From assembly GCA_013365325.1 (NCBI GenBank), contig JABVXV010000061.1, forward strand, positions 124,001 to 188,000: DNA of 64,000 nucleotides. Direction: 5' to 3'. Numbering within the stretch: the stretch's first letter is position 1; every line of letters begins with the position of its first letter. This stretch comes from Dipetalonema caudispina. Its lineage: Eukaryota; Nematoda; Chromadorea; Rhabditida; Onchocercidae. The translations under genes were made by a program, and so were the position numbers. Below are positions 13,215-27,400 of the stretch, piece after piece. Under the pieces are notes generated by a model, which was not told the DNA's origin, ran no database searches, and saw only the letters and a program-made list of their open reading frames with translations.

Positions 13215-16200
13215 ATGGTTTTTCTGTGTACTTCACCTCCAACATCACCTTCAACCTGCTGTACTGAATATGCACGTATTGTATCGATGAAGGAACTGGA
13301 TTCAAGCCTGGCAATGCTTTCTAACTATAGTCAGTCAACTTCTAAAGCACAACGACGACAAACTATCGCGTCATGTATGGCTACTCTGGGTACATCAACA
13401 ACATTTGATGCATTGAATCAGTCCGGAGCTTTGATTACTCCGCCAAAAACTCCAGATACCGCCCAAGGTAATGCCATGCATCGATGGAGCGCCTCATCGA
13501 TTTCTTCGATCAGTTCTTCAGTTAAAATTCAGCCATCATCACCCACACTGTATACAAGTCAGCAGTCTAGTTCGTCTGCTTCGTCAAGTTTTGGTTTCGG
13601 TGAACTCTCTGACAAGCCAAATCCTAAAATATCCACCAGTGCATCAACTGTATTCCTTGATCTTGTCGAAGTCATGAGGTAAGCGTCGTCCAATCTCGTT
13701 GTCATCGATTCATTCGAAGTTCGTGCAAATCAGGGAGGAAGGATATGATTGGTGATAAATATGAAGTTTGTGACTAAGTTTTGAAGTCTAATCAGTTTTT
13801 CGTGACTTATTTAGTTTCTCTTTTTCTCTCTTACCCTTAACTTTTTGCGGCAAAGTTCAGGACAATTTTTCAAACAAATGCCAACTTCTCGAAGTTCCTC
13901 TGTTTCGGTCTAAAAATATGGGAGTTAAATTTGATGTTTTTCTTGTTTCGTGCATTTGATATTGTGTAGCAAAAGGAATGCTATAACTGTTCCTATCAAA
14001 GTTTGAACAGTGCGCTATAAAGAAAATGGAAATGTTATGTTCCTAGGGTATACTGATTTGTCAGGTAGTGAGCTATTAGTAATAGTGATAATGTTTACTA
14101 ATACCACTGCTGCTTTAAGTAGTGTAATACATATATACAACAAAGGAAGGCAATGGTTAATATCAATAGATACCCTAACTATAGTCGCATAAATCGCATC
14201 TGTATCATTGATATCGTCAGTCTGTCATATTTTACTGTTTTGTCTCTTAGCATCGAATTCAATGTATTGTTGAAGAAACTTTTTTTTTTTTTTTCTCCAA
14301 ACCTCATTGTGTATACTTTATCTGGCATGCTTTTGAATCAGGTACTGGCGCTTTGAAGGATTTCAGACATAACAAAATAAAGTGTACCACTGAATTTTGT
14401 CCAACAGAGATAAAAACTCGGATTGCTATCGGTTTCCCAATGAGATATTCAATCATATTCGATATGCATACTTATATTATCGAGCAGTATTGTAACTTAT
14501 TTATAATGATTACTTTGTTTGTATTTTTATATAAGCAATCTAAGGAATTAGGACAGAGTATACCATTAGGAAGAAATGTAAGCAGTGCTTATTGGTAGAT
14601 TAAGAGCATTTGTAAATCCTTTTATAGATTTCAACTTTCATGACCTAATTAAGAATCCTCAATCTTAATAAGAGATTCAAAAGTTAACAGGATATTTCCT
14701 GCCTTGTAGTCGATTATTGTTATCATTATCATTCACTATTTCCCGAACATTTTAATAAATACGAATATTTTTGAAGAACAGTTCTATTATATCCTTTTTT
14801 TACCTTCCTCTTTTCCTCTCCTGCTTCTCTTTGTAATCGATGCTAATTCCAAAGATATGGTTTTCGTTTTCAAAAATCTGCTTTTTTCTTTCTTGTGCTA
14901 TCTTTTCTTGAATGCATGGATTTGTCTCAGGAATGAGTAAGAATGTACGTAAGATACTGTTAGAAATTAAATATCGATCGTTATTTGGTTTGTCGGTGGT
15001 TTGCCATCGGGTCAGCTCGATGTTCACTTTATTTTAGATTCAGTAAAGAATTTCAGATGTAATATCCTGCTGAAGTGGAATTAAAAAAGAGAGCGGCTTC
15101 TGTTTAATTAAACAGCTTTCAACTGAAATTTTGTTAATTAAAATATAGCAGGTTAAGAAAAAAGAACATTTATACTCAATAGTATATTTGCAGAGCAGCA
15201 ACAAGTACATCAACAACCGGTCAAAATGTAGTACCTATTGATAATAAAATTGAACAAGCCATGGTTAGTTAACTTTTTTTCGATTTTCGCAGGAAGTTAA
15301 CATTAGATCAATCATACTGTTTTGGATAGTATAACCTCATCATCATCATTATAACTTTTTTTTATTATCACTGCTCACCTCTGTATTGTAATTCTTTATA
15401 GCCAATGTTAAAGATTTAGCACCTTGTTGCATATTGAGTTGGTTTTCTTGTTTCAAGCTATGCTTTTAGATTAGATTTTGGTTGTTTCAAATAACATTAT
15501 TGATGGCATTTTGATTGGGTCCAAAAATTTGGAGTCTTCGGTTTTATTCTTTACATGATTTTTTGTCTCAGGAAGTCAAGAGAGACAGTGTTTTTAAGTC
15601 TTTTGCGGTAGTTAAGACGAGAATTTTTATCATGAAATAGTAAAATACGGTGTTTTTAATAACACTTTCTATGAAAGTTCAAAAAACTTAAGTCTAATGT
15701 TTAGATTTTTGAAATTAAAAATGAAAGATCACCTTTGATTCCAAAAATGTTGTTTGAACAAGCAGTGTTATTTAGGTGACTAGCTTTTAATATTGAACAG
15801 GGTGATGTTGTTTGCTCATCAGAAATAAATCTCTTCAGCAATATTTGAAAGTCGAATACTAGTGGCAGTATTTTGCTAGTTGTGGCTTTTTAATTTTGGT
15901 CATAATGTTATCTGATATAAATGAACCTTATCATTTTTTGGGATACGATCAAATGATAAGGACAATCTCTTGACCTATGTAAACAAGTCTTTGTAAAACA
16001 TTTTACTGCTTTCAGGATTTGGTCAAGACCCATCTAACATTTGCTGTCCGTGAGGAAGTGGAAATCCTACGTTCTACAATTGTTGAATTGGAAGCAAAGG
16101 TAGGTGGTAATTTCCTGTGAAACTCGGATGCTCTGATTTCGTAACTAGAGAGAAGATCAGGTCTTCTTTTGGAAAATTCAAGCTTAGTCCCTAGCTGCAG

Positions 16201-18059
16201 TGTTCGAGACTTCACCTTTTTCAAGAATGTTTGTGCTGCTATTTCCAGGTTGCACAATTGGAAAGCCAAAATCAAGTATTGAGGCAATTTGCTCCAGTAG
16301 AAGTAGTCAATTCATTGGCAGTACTTGTACAGCAACAGCAACAAAGACAATTGCAATTACAACAGCAACAGCTCTCCTCTGGTGCCACCTCACTGAATTC
16401 TACACAGCCTATTTCTGTCCAGGTGTTATATGTTATATTTTTTTATAAGTAATATATATCAAGTTTTATTCATTGCTTAAGCGTTTGAAGTATTAGCTTT
16501 CGTATTTTAAAACGAAATTTGGTAATTTGATTATTGGTTTTGAATGGGTCTTTAAAAAATCTAGGGAAGTTCGTCCCTTCTCTGAACTTAGAAATTCAAT
16601 TTTGTAACATGTCAAATGAAAACTTAATTGTTCTTTCCTGTTGATGTAGTTTTTTTGAGGTTCTTTGATCAGTTTAATAAACGGGAACCACCGAACTGAC
16701 AGAGTTTGATGAGGTTATCATCGAAATACTCGTAATATTAAGATGGTTGTTATTCCTTAAGTAAAAAGTAAGGAAGGATGTGATAGTTTAGAAAACTTGA
16801 CGTTTTGTGCTGTGCATTAATATAGTTTTATATAGATCTTTTTTGAAGTATTTTGTACTTTCGTTCTTCCTCCTTTTTAAAACTTCTTTTCTTTCAAATG
16901 ATGTCACTTTGTTTTTTCTCTTTCAAATGATGGATTTTCTTTAAATTAAAAACTTTTACATTTCATTTTTCTTCGTACAGTATATTTTCCAGAGTACTAC
17001 TAGCATAAATTGGGCAAAAGTTATTCCATCTCTGTCATACGAATTTTTATGTGTTTAATTCTTGTAATTATCCGTTAGTAGGGAGCGAACAAAGAACTTT
17101 CCAGAAAGAAAAGCTCAATAAATTGAGATGAGCAACATTTATAGACGAAAATGTAAGTAAGATGAAGAACTTTTTATTTCATACATTTCTAAATCTAACC
17201 ATTATTTCTAAATCTAATCATTGTCTTTTCGACAGCAAAGCTAACAGGCAATTGTGCAATTGGTTAGGAGATTTCGAAATGTTACTTCATTTAACAGCAG
17301 CTGTTTAAATTTTTCTTTATTCTTCAAATCTGTCAGTTCCTTTTGCTTTATGATTCATGAACACATTTTTTTTCCTCTCTTCTTTTAATTCTATTTCCAG
17401 CTTTTAGAGTAAACCATTGTAATTTTTTTTTCATATATTCATATATAAAACATCTTTCCTGACTTTATATCCAGTAGTTTAATAACATTTTCAAAGGGAC
17501 ATTAATAATAGAATATTTTCACTGCTTATATGCTTGCAACAATGAAATATTTAAAAGCTCTGTTTGACTCATAGTCAGCTTTATTGTTGTTTGATATTGT
17601 TACCAGAATAGTGTAGTTATCTTGTAGACCGTAACCTCGCCATGACTTTACACTGATCATGATCATATATTTATCTTACGAATGAGTCCCATGATGTCAA
17701 TCCATCACGTTAATCCAGGCCTGCTAATGTGTGACCAACCGAATGAAAGAGAGAAGAGATCAGCCCATGCTGAGTAATAAGACATTTCTAAGAATTCAGT
17801 CTGATAATTCTTAATACTTTGAAAATTTCTGTATGTTTTATATTTTAAGCAGTCGGTAACGTTGCAGTCAACATCAGTTCAAGGCAGCCAGAAGCAATCA
17901 ATGCCTGCGATGACATCTGAAATTTCCGTTGGTCCAACTTCTTTACCAGGCGTTGTTCCTCCTATTGGTTCGCTATCCGAAGTACAACCTTGTGTGGAGC
18001 AAAAACAGTCAAAGCAACTTTCCGCAACTGGTAACATCGTTGATTCCGAAATTCAGTAG
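13215..18059 (+). CDS. TSC22: TSC22-domain leucine zipper protein, 5 exons
   Basis: Proposed exons are 13215-13678, 15194-15263, 16016-16099, 16249-16422 and 17853-18059, giving 332 residues. The first about 178 residues are Ser/Thr/Gln-rich and look disordered. Exon 3 (from about residue 179) opens with DLVKTHLTFAVREEVEILR, the TSC box. It runs into a leucine zipper in exon 4 and a Gln-rich stretch, then a Ser/Thr/Pro/Gln-rich tail. TSC22/Bunched proteins act as dimers through this zipper and modulate growth and TGF-beta-type signalling; that role is family knowledge. All exon phases agree and acceptors are TTTCAG-like. The start at 13215 is the first ATG of an exon open from there. TSC22 genes often have long isoforms from distant upstream promoters, so an additional 5' exon in the empty 13 kb is possible. 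The domain call is firm; the start and the last acceptor (CAG or AAG, three bases apart) are less so. Confidence 0.9.
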
Positions 18060-21000
18060 CACTGATGTTGGTTTGAATTATTTGAGCTATGCTTTCTCTT
18101 TTCCTTTATCTTGTACTGATGTATCGAAGTTTGTGTTGCAGTTTTAAGCGGTAGCTTTTCAAGAAAAGAGAAAAAGAACTTTTATTCCACTGTGACCAGC
18201 CTGACATTGAGGAGAATGCGGTACTATATTCCAAAATAGTAGGCCTTAATACTTGTGGTCTTCAGTTGAAAAAAATTTGAATTCACTGAAAAAAATTTGG
18301 AAGTTCCGAGGAAAAAGGAGGTGAGAGGTCATTATTGTAGGAAACACTTATAAATCCATTGATTTTCACCATATTGTTTGCATTACTCTCTATACTGTGG
18401 TAGATGATTAACCTGTTTGTTTGACCGTTTCACGGTGATAATTTGAAATCAAGTGAATGAAATAAGTTAAATTTCAAATGATTGCCAATGACGAAAAGCC
18501 AAGCAGTGATCATTTGCAAGCAGCAACACTTGACATTTCCAGGTTCCTGATAACATTGCCGGTGCTTTTTGCTTCGAAGTTTCCAATCTTTTTGCTAGAA
18601 AAAAATGATGTGTTGGAAAGTTTCTGAGTGCTGTAGGAGAAATGGATTTAATTTGGAGTATTTTATTCAGATTAATGCTAGGCTTGATAAAAGCCTATCA
18701 AGTCAAGTTAGGGTATGGAAAATTGGTGTTGGCGAAGTGAAAAGGCTGGCAACCGTGTGTATTCGGCAATTTCATACTAGATTCGTTTCAGTTTCTATTG
18801 TTGTTCTTATAACATTTTTCATCTGTAATTATGGTTTGTGATATGAAGCAGTGATGTTTGCGTATTTTCCATGTGTCAAGTATATTCTCAACTTATGCAC
18901 TTGGTATGATGTTAAGATTCGAAGCATTGGTTTTCAAATTGATGGTGCTGTTGAACAAGAACTGGTCGATAGAAGACAATATTTGGGCTATTGCTCACAA
19001 AATATTATGAAATGCTGTTATTTGTCTATGGTTTTTTAAAGTACTTACTGAAGTTCAACCCATTTAAGAGTTAGTCCAACCATATGTATCTTAAATTTGA
19101 ATCGTCAGTATATTGGATCTATTGGCAACCTCTTGTGCAGTACCGTTGATGATAGTCTGGAACTTAGGGAATACAATTAGCCTTTTGAAGAGTTTATTTC
19201 GTGCAATGCTAATATCCTGTAATCGATTTAGAATTTGTAAACATAATTACCATATTGTTAGAAAGTAAAAGAAGCTTCTCTTGCTTCTAAAATTCGACCT
19301 TTTTAATTAAAACTGAAGGATATGGTGATCTAATCGGCAACACAAGATGTGCATACTTTGAAACCGTAATGTAAAACTCAGTTATTTGGAATACATATTA
19401 TGTTTTGTTGTTTCGACATAAAAGAATGTTAATGGACGGAAAAATATTCAATTCTCATTCTGCTGATAACCAGTATACTTGATGTGACGTTGTGTATTTA
19501 CGTAAAGAAAGCTATTACTTATCAGGTCTGGAGATATCTGTTTGTTATTTAGTAAAGATGAATTTTCGATTTTAGCAGTATATTTGAGTTAGGAACGCAT
19601 CGTGATTTCCTTTACGGGATTTGAAAATCTTTGCGGAACTCCGGAGTCATGGAATAAAAGAGCAGGTTGTTTGGATGTTTAGATTAATGGTCCAGTAATA
19701 CGGAATGTGGATGAACATTTGATACATCTTTGATCGACTAATTTATCTTTCATAAATCGGCAGTAGTAGTTTTGGCGAATTGATGGATGAGGGATGAACA
19801 TGTTCATATGGCACTTTTGTATTGATGGAGCGGTGATTGGCTGATTTATTCATTCGTTCATCGACTATCAAGTTAGTTTCGAGTAGTGCAAATTGTGTTG
19901 GATGTTCCGTTGTGAGTACAAATGGGAATATTTGTTGAAGTACAGAATTTGCTGTGCGTCATAATTATACTTGATAATAAGAGGGGGAATTCTGTCATTC
20001 ATCATATATTCATCCCATCCTCTTCTAGCATTGATATCCTCCTTTATCATTCATTCATACCGCTAATTCATATTATTAGTGGTAACTAAACAATTATAGA
20101 TCATAGAGTAGATAGAAAGATATATTCTGGCAGAATGGAGACATTTCTAATCTTTCTCTGTCATCAAGATATCAATGGTTCAAGTATCTCTTGATAAGAA
20201 AAGAAATAATATTCGATAAATGCGAAGCCTTATTTCATGTCTCATTAGGTTTTAATTATATTGATGTAAATGAAATATGAAAAGACTTAGTCTCATACAA
20301 TGAATAAACGATACATCATCGACTGTCACTTGATAAAGAATGATTTCAGTATACTGTATGTATCTGTACGATCTAGGATATTTATTACTGTTATGTTGTT
20401 CTACTCACATTAAAGGGTAGAGTGAAATGAAATTAAATAAAGTTTTCATTTTTCCATTTTTCTTCTTTTTCCTCCTCTTTCCATTCGTCGTTATCGGAGA
20501 GCAAGAAGGAAAGATAGTGAAACTTTTATATTTGTATAATAATAAATACCAAGCTAGAAAGATAGCAAAATAATGAATGGGAGAGGAAATCGAAGAATTG
20601 AAAGAAGATATTTCAGTGAGATGATAGTGGGTCATGCAGTGTGTTTTTTTTTTTTTCCATTTTCTGGCGTTTCCTTTGAAAAGAGCAATTTCCACTTTTC
20701 TTTCATATAATCCTTTCACTATATGGCTTCGTATGAATACCACCACGTGTCCAACTTCTATTCATTTAGGTAATTTGGAAACATTAGTATAAATTTTCAA
20801 GAGAATATGTTAATAAATGTAGAATTTGAAGCTAAAGCGAAAATATAAATGAATGTGAATGCATGTCCTGCAATAGTAGGATGATTTGAGTTGACTGATG
20901 ATCATTAGATTTTGTCAATTAGTGCATTTACACTTTTTCAATTAAAAGAGTCGGGAATTTACAAAATGATGGGAAGAAAATAGAAGAGCAAGATGTACAG

Positions 21001-21877
21001 GATAGATTCATTCTTTAACATTTTTCTTTTTTCATTGTTTAGAAAAATGAATAAATAGGGCTGTCGGTCTTGTACAAGAAGCATTTGCAGCATCAATGGT
21101 TCATCAGCTATTCGAAAAGGACAACATTGCTATCAAAAATGCTTTTCTCATTTTAAATGGCAAAATATTATGGATATGGTAATGCTGTTTTAACAAAGTG
21201 GGATGAGTCGTTTTGCTTCTATATGTTGCTTCTCAATTATTTTATCTTCTATTTATTGATTGATTTGTTTAATTAATCTCATTCCATACCTTTGTTAAAT
21301 TAACCTAAAGTTAACAGTAGCAAAAGTGGGGAAAATCAGTATAATGTGACATCTTCCTAGAATCTTCATCCATCTAAGCTTAAAGGTTCCTTCTTTTTTT
21401 TGCAGTAGACGAGTTTATCGGTATTATTATCGGTAACAAGTTAACTGAACAAATCGAATCATTGTGATAAGTAATTTTATCGTAATAACAGTACACTGTA
21501 GTCAATCAAAGTTCTTTATCGGTTTTTTTTAATGTCAACTTTCTCTTTCTCTCAAGGAAACGAAGATATATTATTAATGCCAACAAATATTTTGTACAAG
21601 AATAAACTTGATTGTCTCATTATTCGACTAATTAAATCGGGGACTTTTATTGTTCTAGTAGGAAAGAACTTATTGCATTTGATTCGTTTTTCATTATCAT
21701 CCTACCGCTTTTGATGTGTATATATATGACAATAAAAAGGAATACTGCGCGATCGTTTTTATTGCTATTGTTTTTTTTTTTTTTTTTGTTCTGTAAAGAG
21801 TGTTCAGTCGACCGGTCACTCAGTATTGACCGTTCGAAAACCTTCCAAAATTACAGAAAATTGCAGTTAATCAAAGT

Positions 21878-22576
21878 TGTCGTGGGCTATTATTTGTGGT
21901 AGAAGGAATTTGTATTTTTTAGAAGACAGTATAGTCCTCTTGATTGAGTATCACGCCTATCACGACAAGTAGTTGAATAAAGAATTTATTGAATAACACA
22001 ACAATTAATATCAGCAGATATTATAATAACTTTTATAGCGTAATAAGTTACTCAATCACTGGACTTACTGGTAGTGAGAAGGTCCAAGTAGCAAGAATGA
22101 AATAGGAGAGGTAGAAGTGAGAGTCGTAGCCTTGTTGTGATTAAATTGATCGAGTGAATGAATAAGTGAGTCCCGTAAAGCCGTGACCCTTGTATATATA
22201 TATGTGTGTGTAGTGTGAGTGGTCTACAGGAAGCATTGTTGTAACTCTGTCGTAAGTATATGATACAAAGGATAATGTTTTACAATCCTAGCTTAAGCAT
22301 ATGAAATAAAGGACACGATGTTGCAATCTTATTTTAAGGATATGAACAAAAGATAGCGCATTGCTGTCGGATTTGATTTAAGCATATCTTAACCACAGAC
22401 AACAAAGATCTATTGTGTTGATATCTCATCGTAGACAAGGATGAGTATAAGTTAAATGATTTATGTTAACAATTTATAAGATGAATTGGTTCATGAACTT
22501 TATGAAACATCAATTACTTTAATTACAAGAAATGTATTGTTCCTCCCTTGACGAAAATTATTCGGATTTCGCGACA
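21878..22576. mobile_element. LTR-like dispersed repeat, copy 1
   Basis: About 699 bp with TGTCGTGG at the left and TTTCGCGACA at the right, so the termini read TGTCG...CGACA as in an LTR. Positions 21892-22544 are matched by copy 2 at 41624-42276 with a single substitution seen by eye (T at about 22464 versus G). The outer 15-30 bp on both sides are similar but clearly diverged. An AATAAA lies near the left end and a TATATATATA run near 22194; on the minus strand the same region also offers TATA followed by AATAAA, so orientation is uncertain. No convincing target-site duplication was found for this copy. No internal retrotransposon ORF is present, so it would be a solo LTR, or else a non-autonomous element. 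Confidence 0.65.
22254..22379. repeat. Three imperfect 41-44 bp tandem units inside the LTR-like repeat
   Basis: Units start at 22254, 22295 and 22336, and a fourth begins at 22380 but is cut short. Each opens with AAG-ATATGA followed by an A-rich block, an ATGTT-CAATC-like core and a T-rich end. The same array is in copy 2 (about 41986-42111). Copy 3 has roughly one unit, which explains much of its shorter length. Confidence 0.7.
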
Positions 22577-24413
22577 AAATTTTTTTATTAGTTTACGACT
22601 TCATTTTCTTGGTAGTAACGCATGAGGAAAGTGTAGAAATCAGATATCTGATGCCATTTCTCGAGAGCTTCGCATAACCATACGTTGGATGTTAGCTGTA
22701 GATAGTTTTCCTGGAATTTTGTACTTCAATATCTCTAAAATTGATAATTTAATGGTTTAATTTCTACTTTGACACTTGGAGTCTTTTTAAATGGACTTGC
22801 GAACAGCAAAAATAAAGATTTTTCTCGTCTTCTCTTTTATCTTTCCACAACATCAAATTTTAATTAGATAAGCACAACAAATCGAGATTTCTGATTAATG
22901 ACAACTTTTACTTTCGTGGAAACTTAATTTACCAAGTTGAAGTGTTCAAATCAATTCATTCTCTATAAATGACTAAATGACTCTAAATTCTAACCGTGCA
23001 GCATGAATCAGTCTAGAAATTTTCAAGTAAAGGAAGTAATTAACAAAGTCAATTAAACAAAAAAGAAATGAAGAAATAGATTTTAGGGTAGGGCAGCAGT
23101 TGGATTTAAAAAACTGATTGATACAGAATAAGCGGCTATTGATTTGCTCCAGTTTGAAATTAAACGAGTTTTTTTTTTCTTTTTTTTTTCGTTCAACAAC
23201 AATTAACTAAATAATTTAATTTTTGGTGGAATGACTTAAAACGATTACGATCATGTTTAGTGACTCGTTTTCTCCTTCGTTTTTTTTGCTTTTTCATTTT
23301 CGACGTTCAATCAAATGCTTTGTCACTTCCCTGCTGATCTGTTTATATTTGCTGATTTTTCTTCCAAAAAACCATTTTGTGTGCAGATTATCAACTAATG
23401 AGTCACTTTTCGCTTTTCTTTATAATGTGACATCAATCGTTACAAATTTAATCAACTAATCCATTCATACAAACATGTTTATATGTTCCACTTCACTTTC
23501 TCTTTTGCCAATTAATCATTCATAATTGTAATCTCTCATTCATTGTCTATTGAGTATTGCAATGTCTTCTTGGCCATTATCCTGAATTATTTATTTAGAG
23601 CCTTCTAATCAAGTGTGCATTGTGTCATCCGAAAACTGGAATTTATTATGATTGTTAACCGGACATAACTACAGATGAGTGAGTCACCTGAGCAAATATT
23701 AGATTTCAATATGTTTTCTCTCATTAATTCCACTAATTGAGTTAGTTATTAGTGACAGCACGGATTATTTGTTTTATCCCAGCGACTCAACAAATGCGCC
23801 TTCTTGGTTTCGTGAAGTCTGCGGAAGTAAATAACATTATGTTTAATTCCCCATTGCAATCGTTATCATTCTTATATTGCATGAACAAATTGATGACGGA
23901 AAGTATTTTTGAACAAAAATATACTTTAAGTGCTAATTACCGATATAAAATACAACTGGAATTATTTGAACATTTTATTCCGATTGGGTAGCAGTATGAA
24001 ATGGTGAAAGTGAAAAATAGCGATAATAGCATGTGGTCATGCCTGAAAAAGTTGGTTATATATTATTTGAAATGACAAGGGATAGCAATGAACAGATAAT
24101 GGAATTAAATTGCAAATAACTAAATTATATCAGTGCTGTACAAAGGAAAATGATTTATTACTAGTCAACACTATCGTGCTGCACGCATCAATAAATTTAT
24201 TAATTCTAATAAAGGGTAGTGTATTATTTGATTGATAATATAATGATGAATAATTATAGACATAATTAATTTGAATTCATGAGGGGAAAACGGAAATATG
24301 GAGGATGCATTCGCGTATTATGTAATATTTTTTGTTAAGAAATTGTGGAAGAGAATAAATAAATAAGGAATAGATGAGTAGATGAATAAACAAGTAATTA
24401 AGTATTCAAGTTC

Positions 24414-27400
24414 ATGAAAATCTGTTTTCGCAGCAATTACAGATGTTTCAAAAAAGTGAATCATATACATATATTTTTCATCTTATTTGCTATTGTACTA
24501 TTAGTGGAATCAATTAGTGCCACATATATCATTTCTACAACCCAAGCAATTGAACGACAATTTCAAATACCATCAAAACTATCCGGTTTTATGGTCAGCG
24601 CCAGTAAGTTCTTCAATTTTCCCTTTTTCCCTTTGATGATTAAATAACTTGCTCAATATGTATATATAATTAACTTACCTATTGTATTCACGTTAAATCC
24701 GTTAAGTACGTATCCTTTTAGTAACCTCTTATCTTCTTCACTGTAACTTTGCCATTGTATTTTGCAGAAAACCAACCTTACCTTTTTATTTCATTCATTA
24801 AATTATTCAAAAAAGAGTATCATTGTAAAAAGAAAGCATTCGAATGCTAGTTGGGTGAAAAGAAAAATGAATGCATGTGACAATAAATGAAAGGATCAAG
24901 TTTAACAAATCATGGCTAAGTCGTATCACAATTTATGTGATGTAATGTATGTGTACAGAAACTGTTAGAATGTTATTAGCAGTGAGGAAGAGAAAATTTG
25001 CTTTTTGAAATGGGGAAATATTAAAATATGGAAAAGGATTAAAGCGAGTTAAATTAATGCAAAAAAAAAAGAAAGAAAAGAAACGTAGGAAGTTATAAAT
25101 GATTTAGAAGGATATGTGAAATTATAAAAAATAAGAGAATTTTCATTCGCCACAAACATGTTTTATCACAAGAAGTAATTTATGCTTCTACTAAATTTGT
25201 TGTAAATGTAGAAGTATAACTGAGTGATTTAAAATTCATATACTAAACACCGACATCTTCAGGTTAATGCAATCTAATTATGTGTATTTATAACCGTAGT
25301 ATGCTCACAACTTTTTGCATAAATAGCTGTATAAATTTCATCTTTCTGGATTAATTGAACTTCTGCAGTTTATGTCATAATGCAGACTATTGAGTTTATT
25401 TTAATGAAACGAATATATCATATTTTATTTGCAACTAATATTTTTCATTTTCACTGCATTAGCTATTTCTTGTTACAGGTGATTTTGCATATATTCCCAT
25501 GGTTATCTTCGTGTCATACTTTGGCTCTAAGGGTAATCGAGTTAAATGGATTGGTATTGGCACTTTGATAGCAGCAATTTCACATTTAATCATTTTTTCA
25601 TCCAATTTTTTATTTCCAGTTGAACAACAAATTCTCAATTATACCACGCTTCAAGCATGTATTTTCTTCATTCAAATCTTATTCATTAATTGAACAAATA
25701 CATTGAAGAAAAAAATTGAAATGTTGAAAATGAAATTTCTAATTTCAGAAACGTTTGCTTCCACCTAACGAACTTTTGATAACAAATGCTAAATTCACGC
25801 AACTTTTTGATTATGAACTTATAAAAGATCGCATAAATGGAAGTATAAGAGAAGATTTCCTGAAAAAAGTGATACCACTAAATGATTATCCATTTCACGT
25901 GATGCCATCGTGGAAACTGGAATATAGCGATGAAATGCTGATTGCCAATGCTAATTACACGTTAAATGAACCATTATTATCCCAGGTAATTAACAGTAAT
26001 GAGGATGAGGATAACTATTTTGTAATGAGCGATAAGAACTAACAGTGATTGTAGATGGTTATGTATGATCTCCTTCGAATCTACCAGTGATAAATATTGG
26101 GTATGTTCGGGTCAGGTTACTTGAAGATGAAATTTTAGATTGTTCAAAAGATGTACACGGTGATTGAAGGCAATACAAGCAGTAGTAATATCAAGGAAGT
26201 GAAGAATTTATTACAAAAATATATCACTGAAAGGGCTAATAAAACGTTGGATGATTTGGATAAAATACAAAATAGTGCTCGAGCACCATTCGCTTACTGT
26301 TCGAAACTTATCAATGAAATGCGACAAATTATCAGGGTAGGAATTATCCCGTATTTCCGATATTTTTTCCATAAATTGAATCAGAATAGATCCCAATCAA
26401 CTTCAATAGTTGTTATTAACGATAGTAATGATAATTTATCAGATATTGGATACTAACTGTGAATGATAAATGACTTCTTGAAAAAAGCTTCTAATGTCGG
26501 TTAACAAAATTTTACGTTCAATTTACACGTTACTGTGGCTGTTGTTAATTTAAACTATCCGAAATATGTTTTGGTTGAAAATAAATCGTCAAACATTTAA
26601 AATGAAATTTGTCTTTCGATAAAATTTTAGATAAACTGATTTTTTTTTCAGACAACTAAATGTGGAAAAAAATCCTTGCATAAAAGACCCGTCATAATGC
26701 TATTTGTCGGCTTAATTGGTTTCGGTGTCGGCCGTTGTATGCCATGGCCGCTTGGTGTACCGCTGATCGATGATAATTTTTCTAAAAAGAATCTTCCAAC
26801 ATTCTTTGGTAAACTGTTTGTTTTTTACAGAATTAAATGGTATTGCACATTGAGAATTCGAAGTTATTCGTCATTGCAATTGTTTGAAAAGTAACAAAAT
26901 GACATTTAAATCGACTATCTGTTTTTGTGACCTTTCATTTTGGAGAAGGAAAATAATGGTGTTCTGAATCAAACCTTCAAGCATTACATAGTTACAGAAA
27001 GCATGCCGTACTTACTTACTTATAAATCAGATTTTAGTAAATTACCTGAGAAATTAATGGAAATATTTTAGCTGGTATGAATTTCATTCGAATTCTAGGA
27101 CCTGTATGCGGATTTTTGATCGGAAGTTTCTGCAGTAGTTTTCACTATACTCTAAAACGTATGTAATGCATATTATAAATTTATCTTGATTGCTTTGAAG
27201 AGGCTATAGTGAAAAAAGGTTAACGTATTTTAAGCGTAGGGTAATAGGTTTACACTGATCATAAGAAAACATCTGAGAATCAGTTCAAAGGTTAGATTGG
27301 TAATCTATTTTCTAAAAGTTTACTTATCTTCGAGAATATCAGAACTTGGCAAATTACTGGATGAGATTTGAATTGTATGCAACCATTTTTAGCTCCACCG

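Larger units (their letters stand above)
18060..24413. other. 6.4 kb intergenic stretch with one LTR-like insertion
   Basis: No exon with recognisable similarity was found between the TSC22 stop and the transporter start. Open frames at 18605-18841, 20405-20746 (minus) and 23752-23991 lack family resemblance and supporting splice context. The only structured element is the LTR-like repeat at 21878-22576. The TSC22 3' UTR and any transporter promoter must lie here, but I could not place them. Confidence 0.5.
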
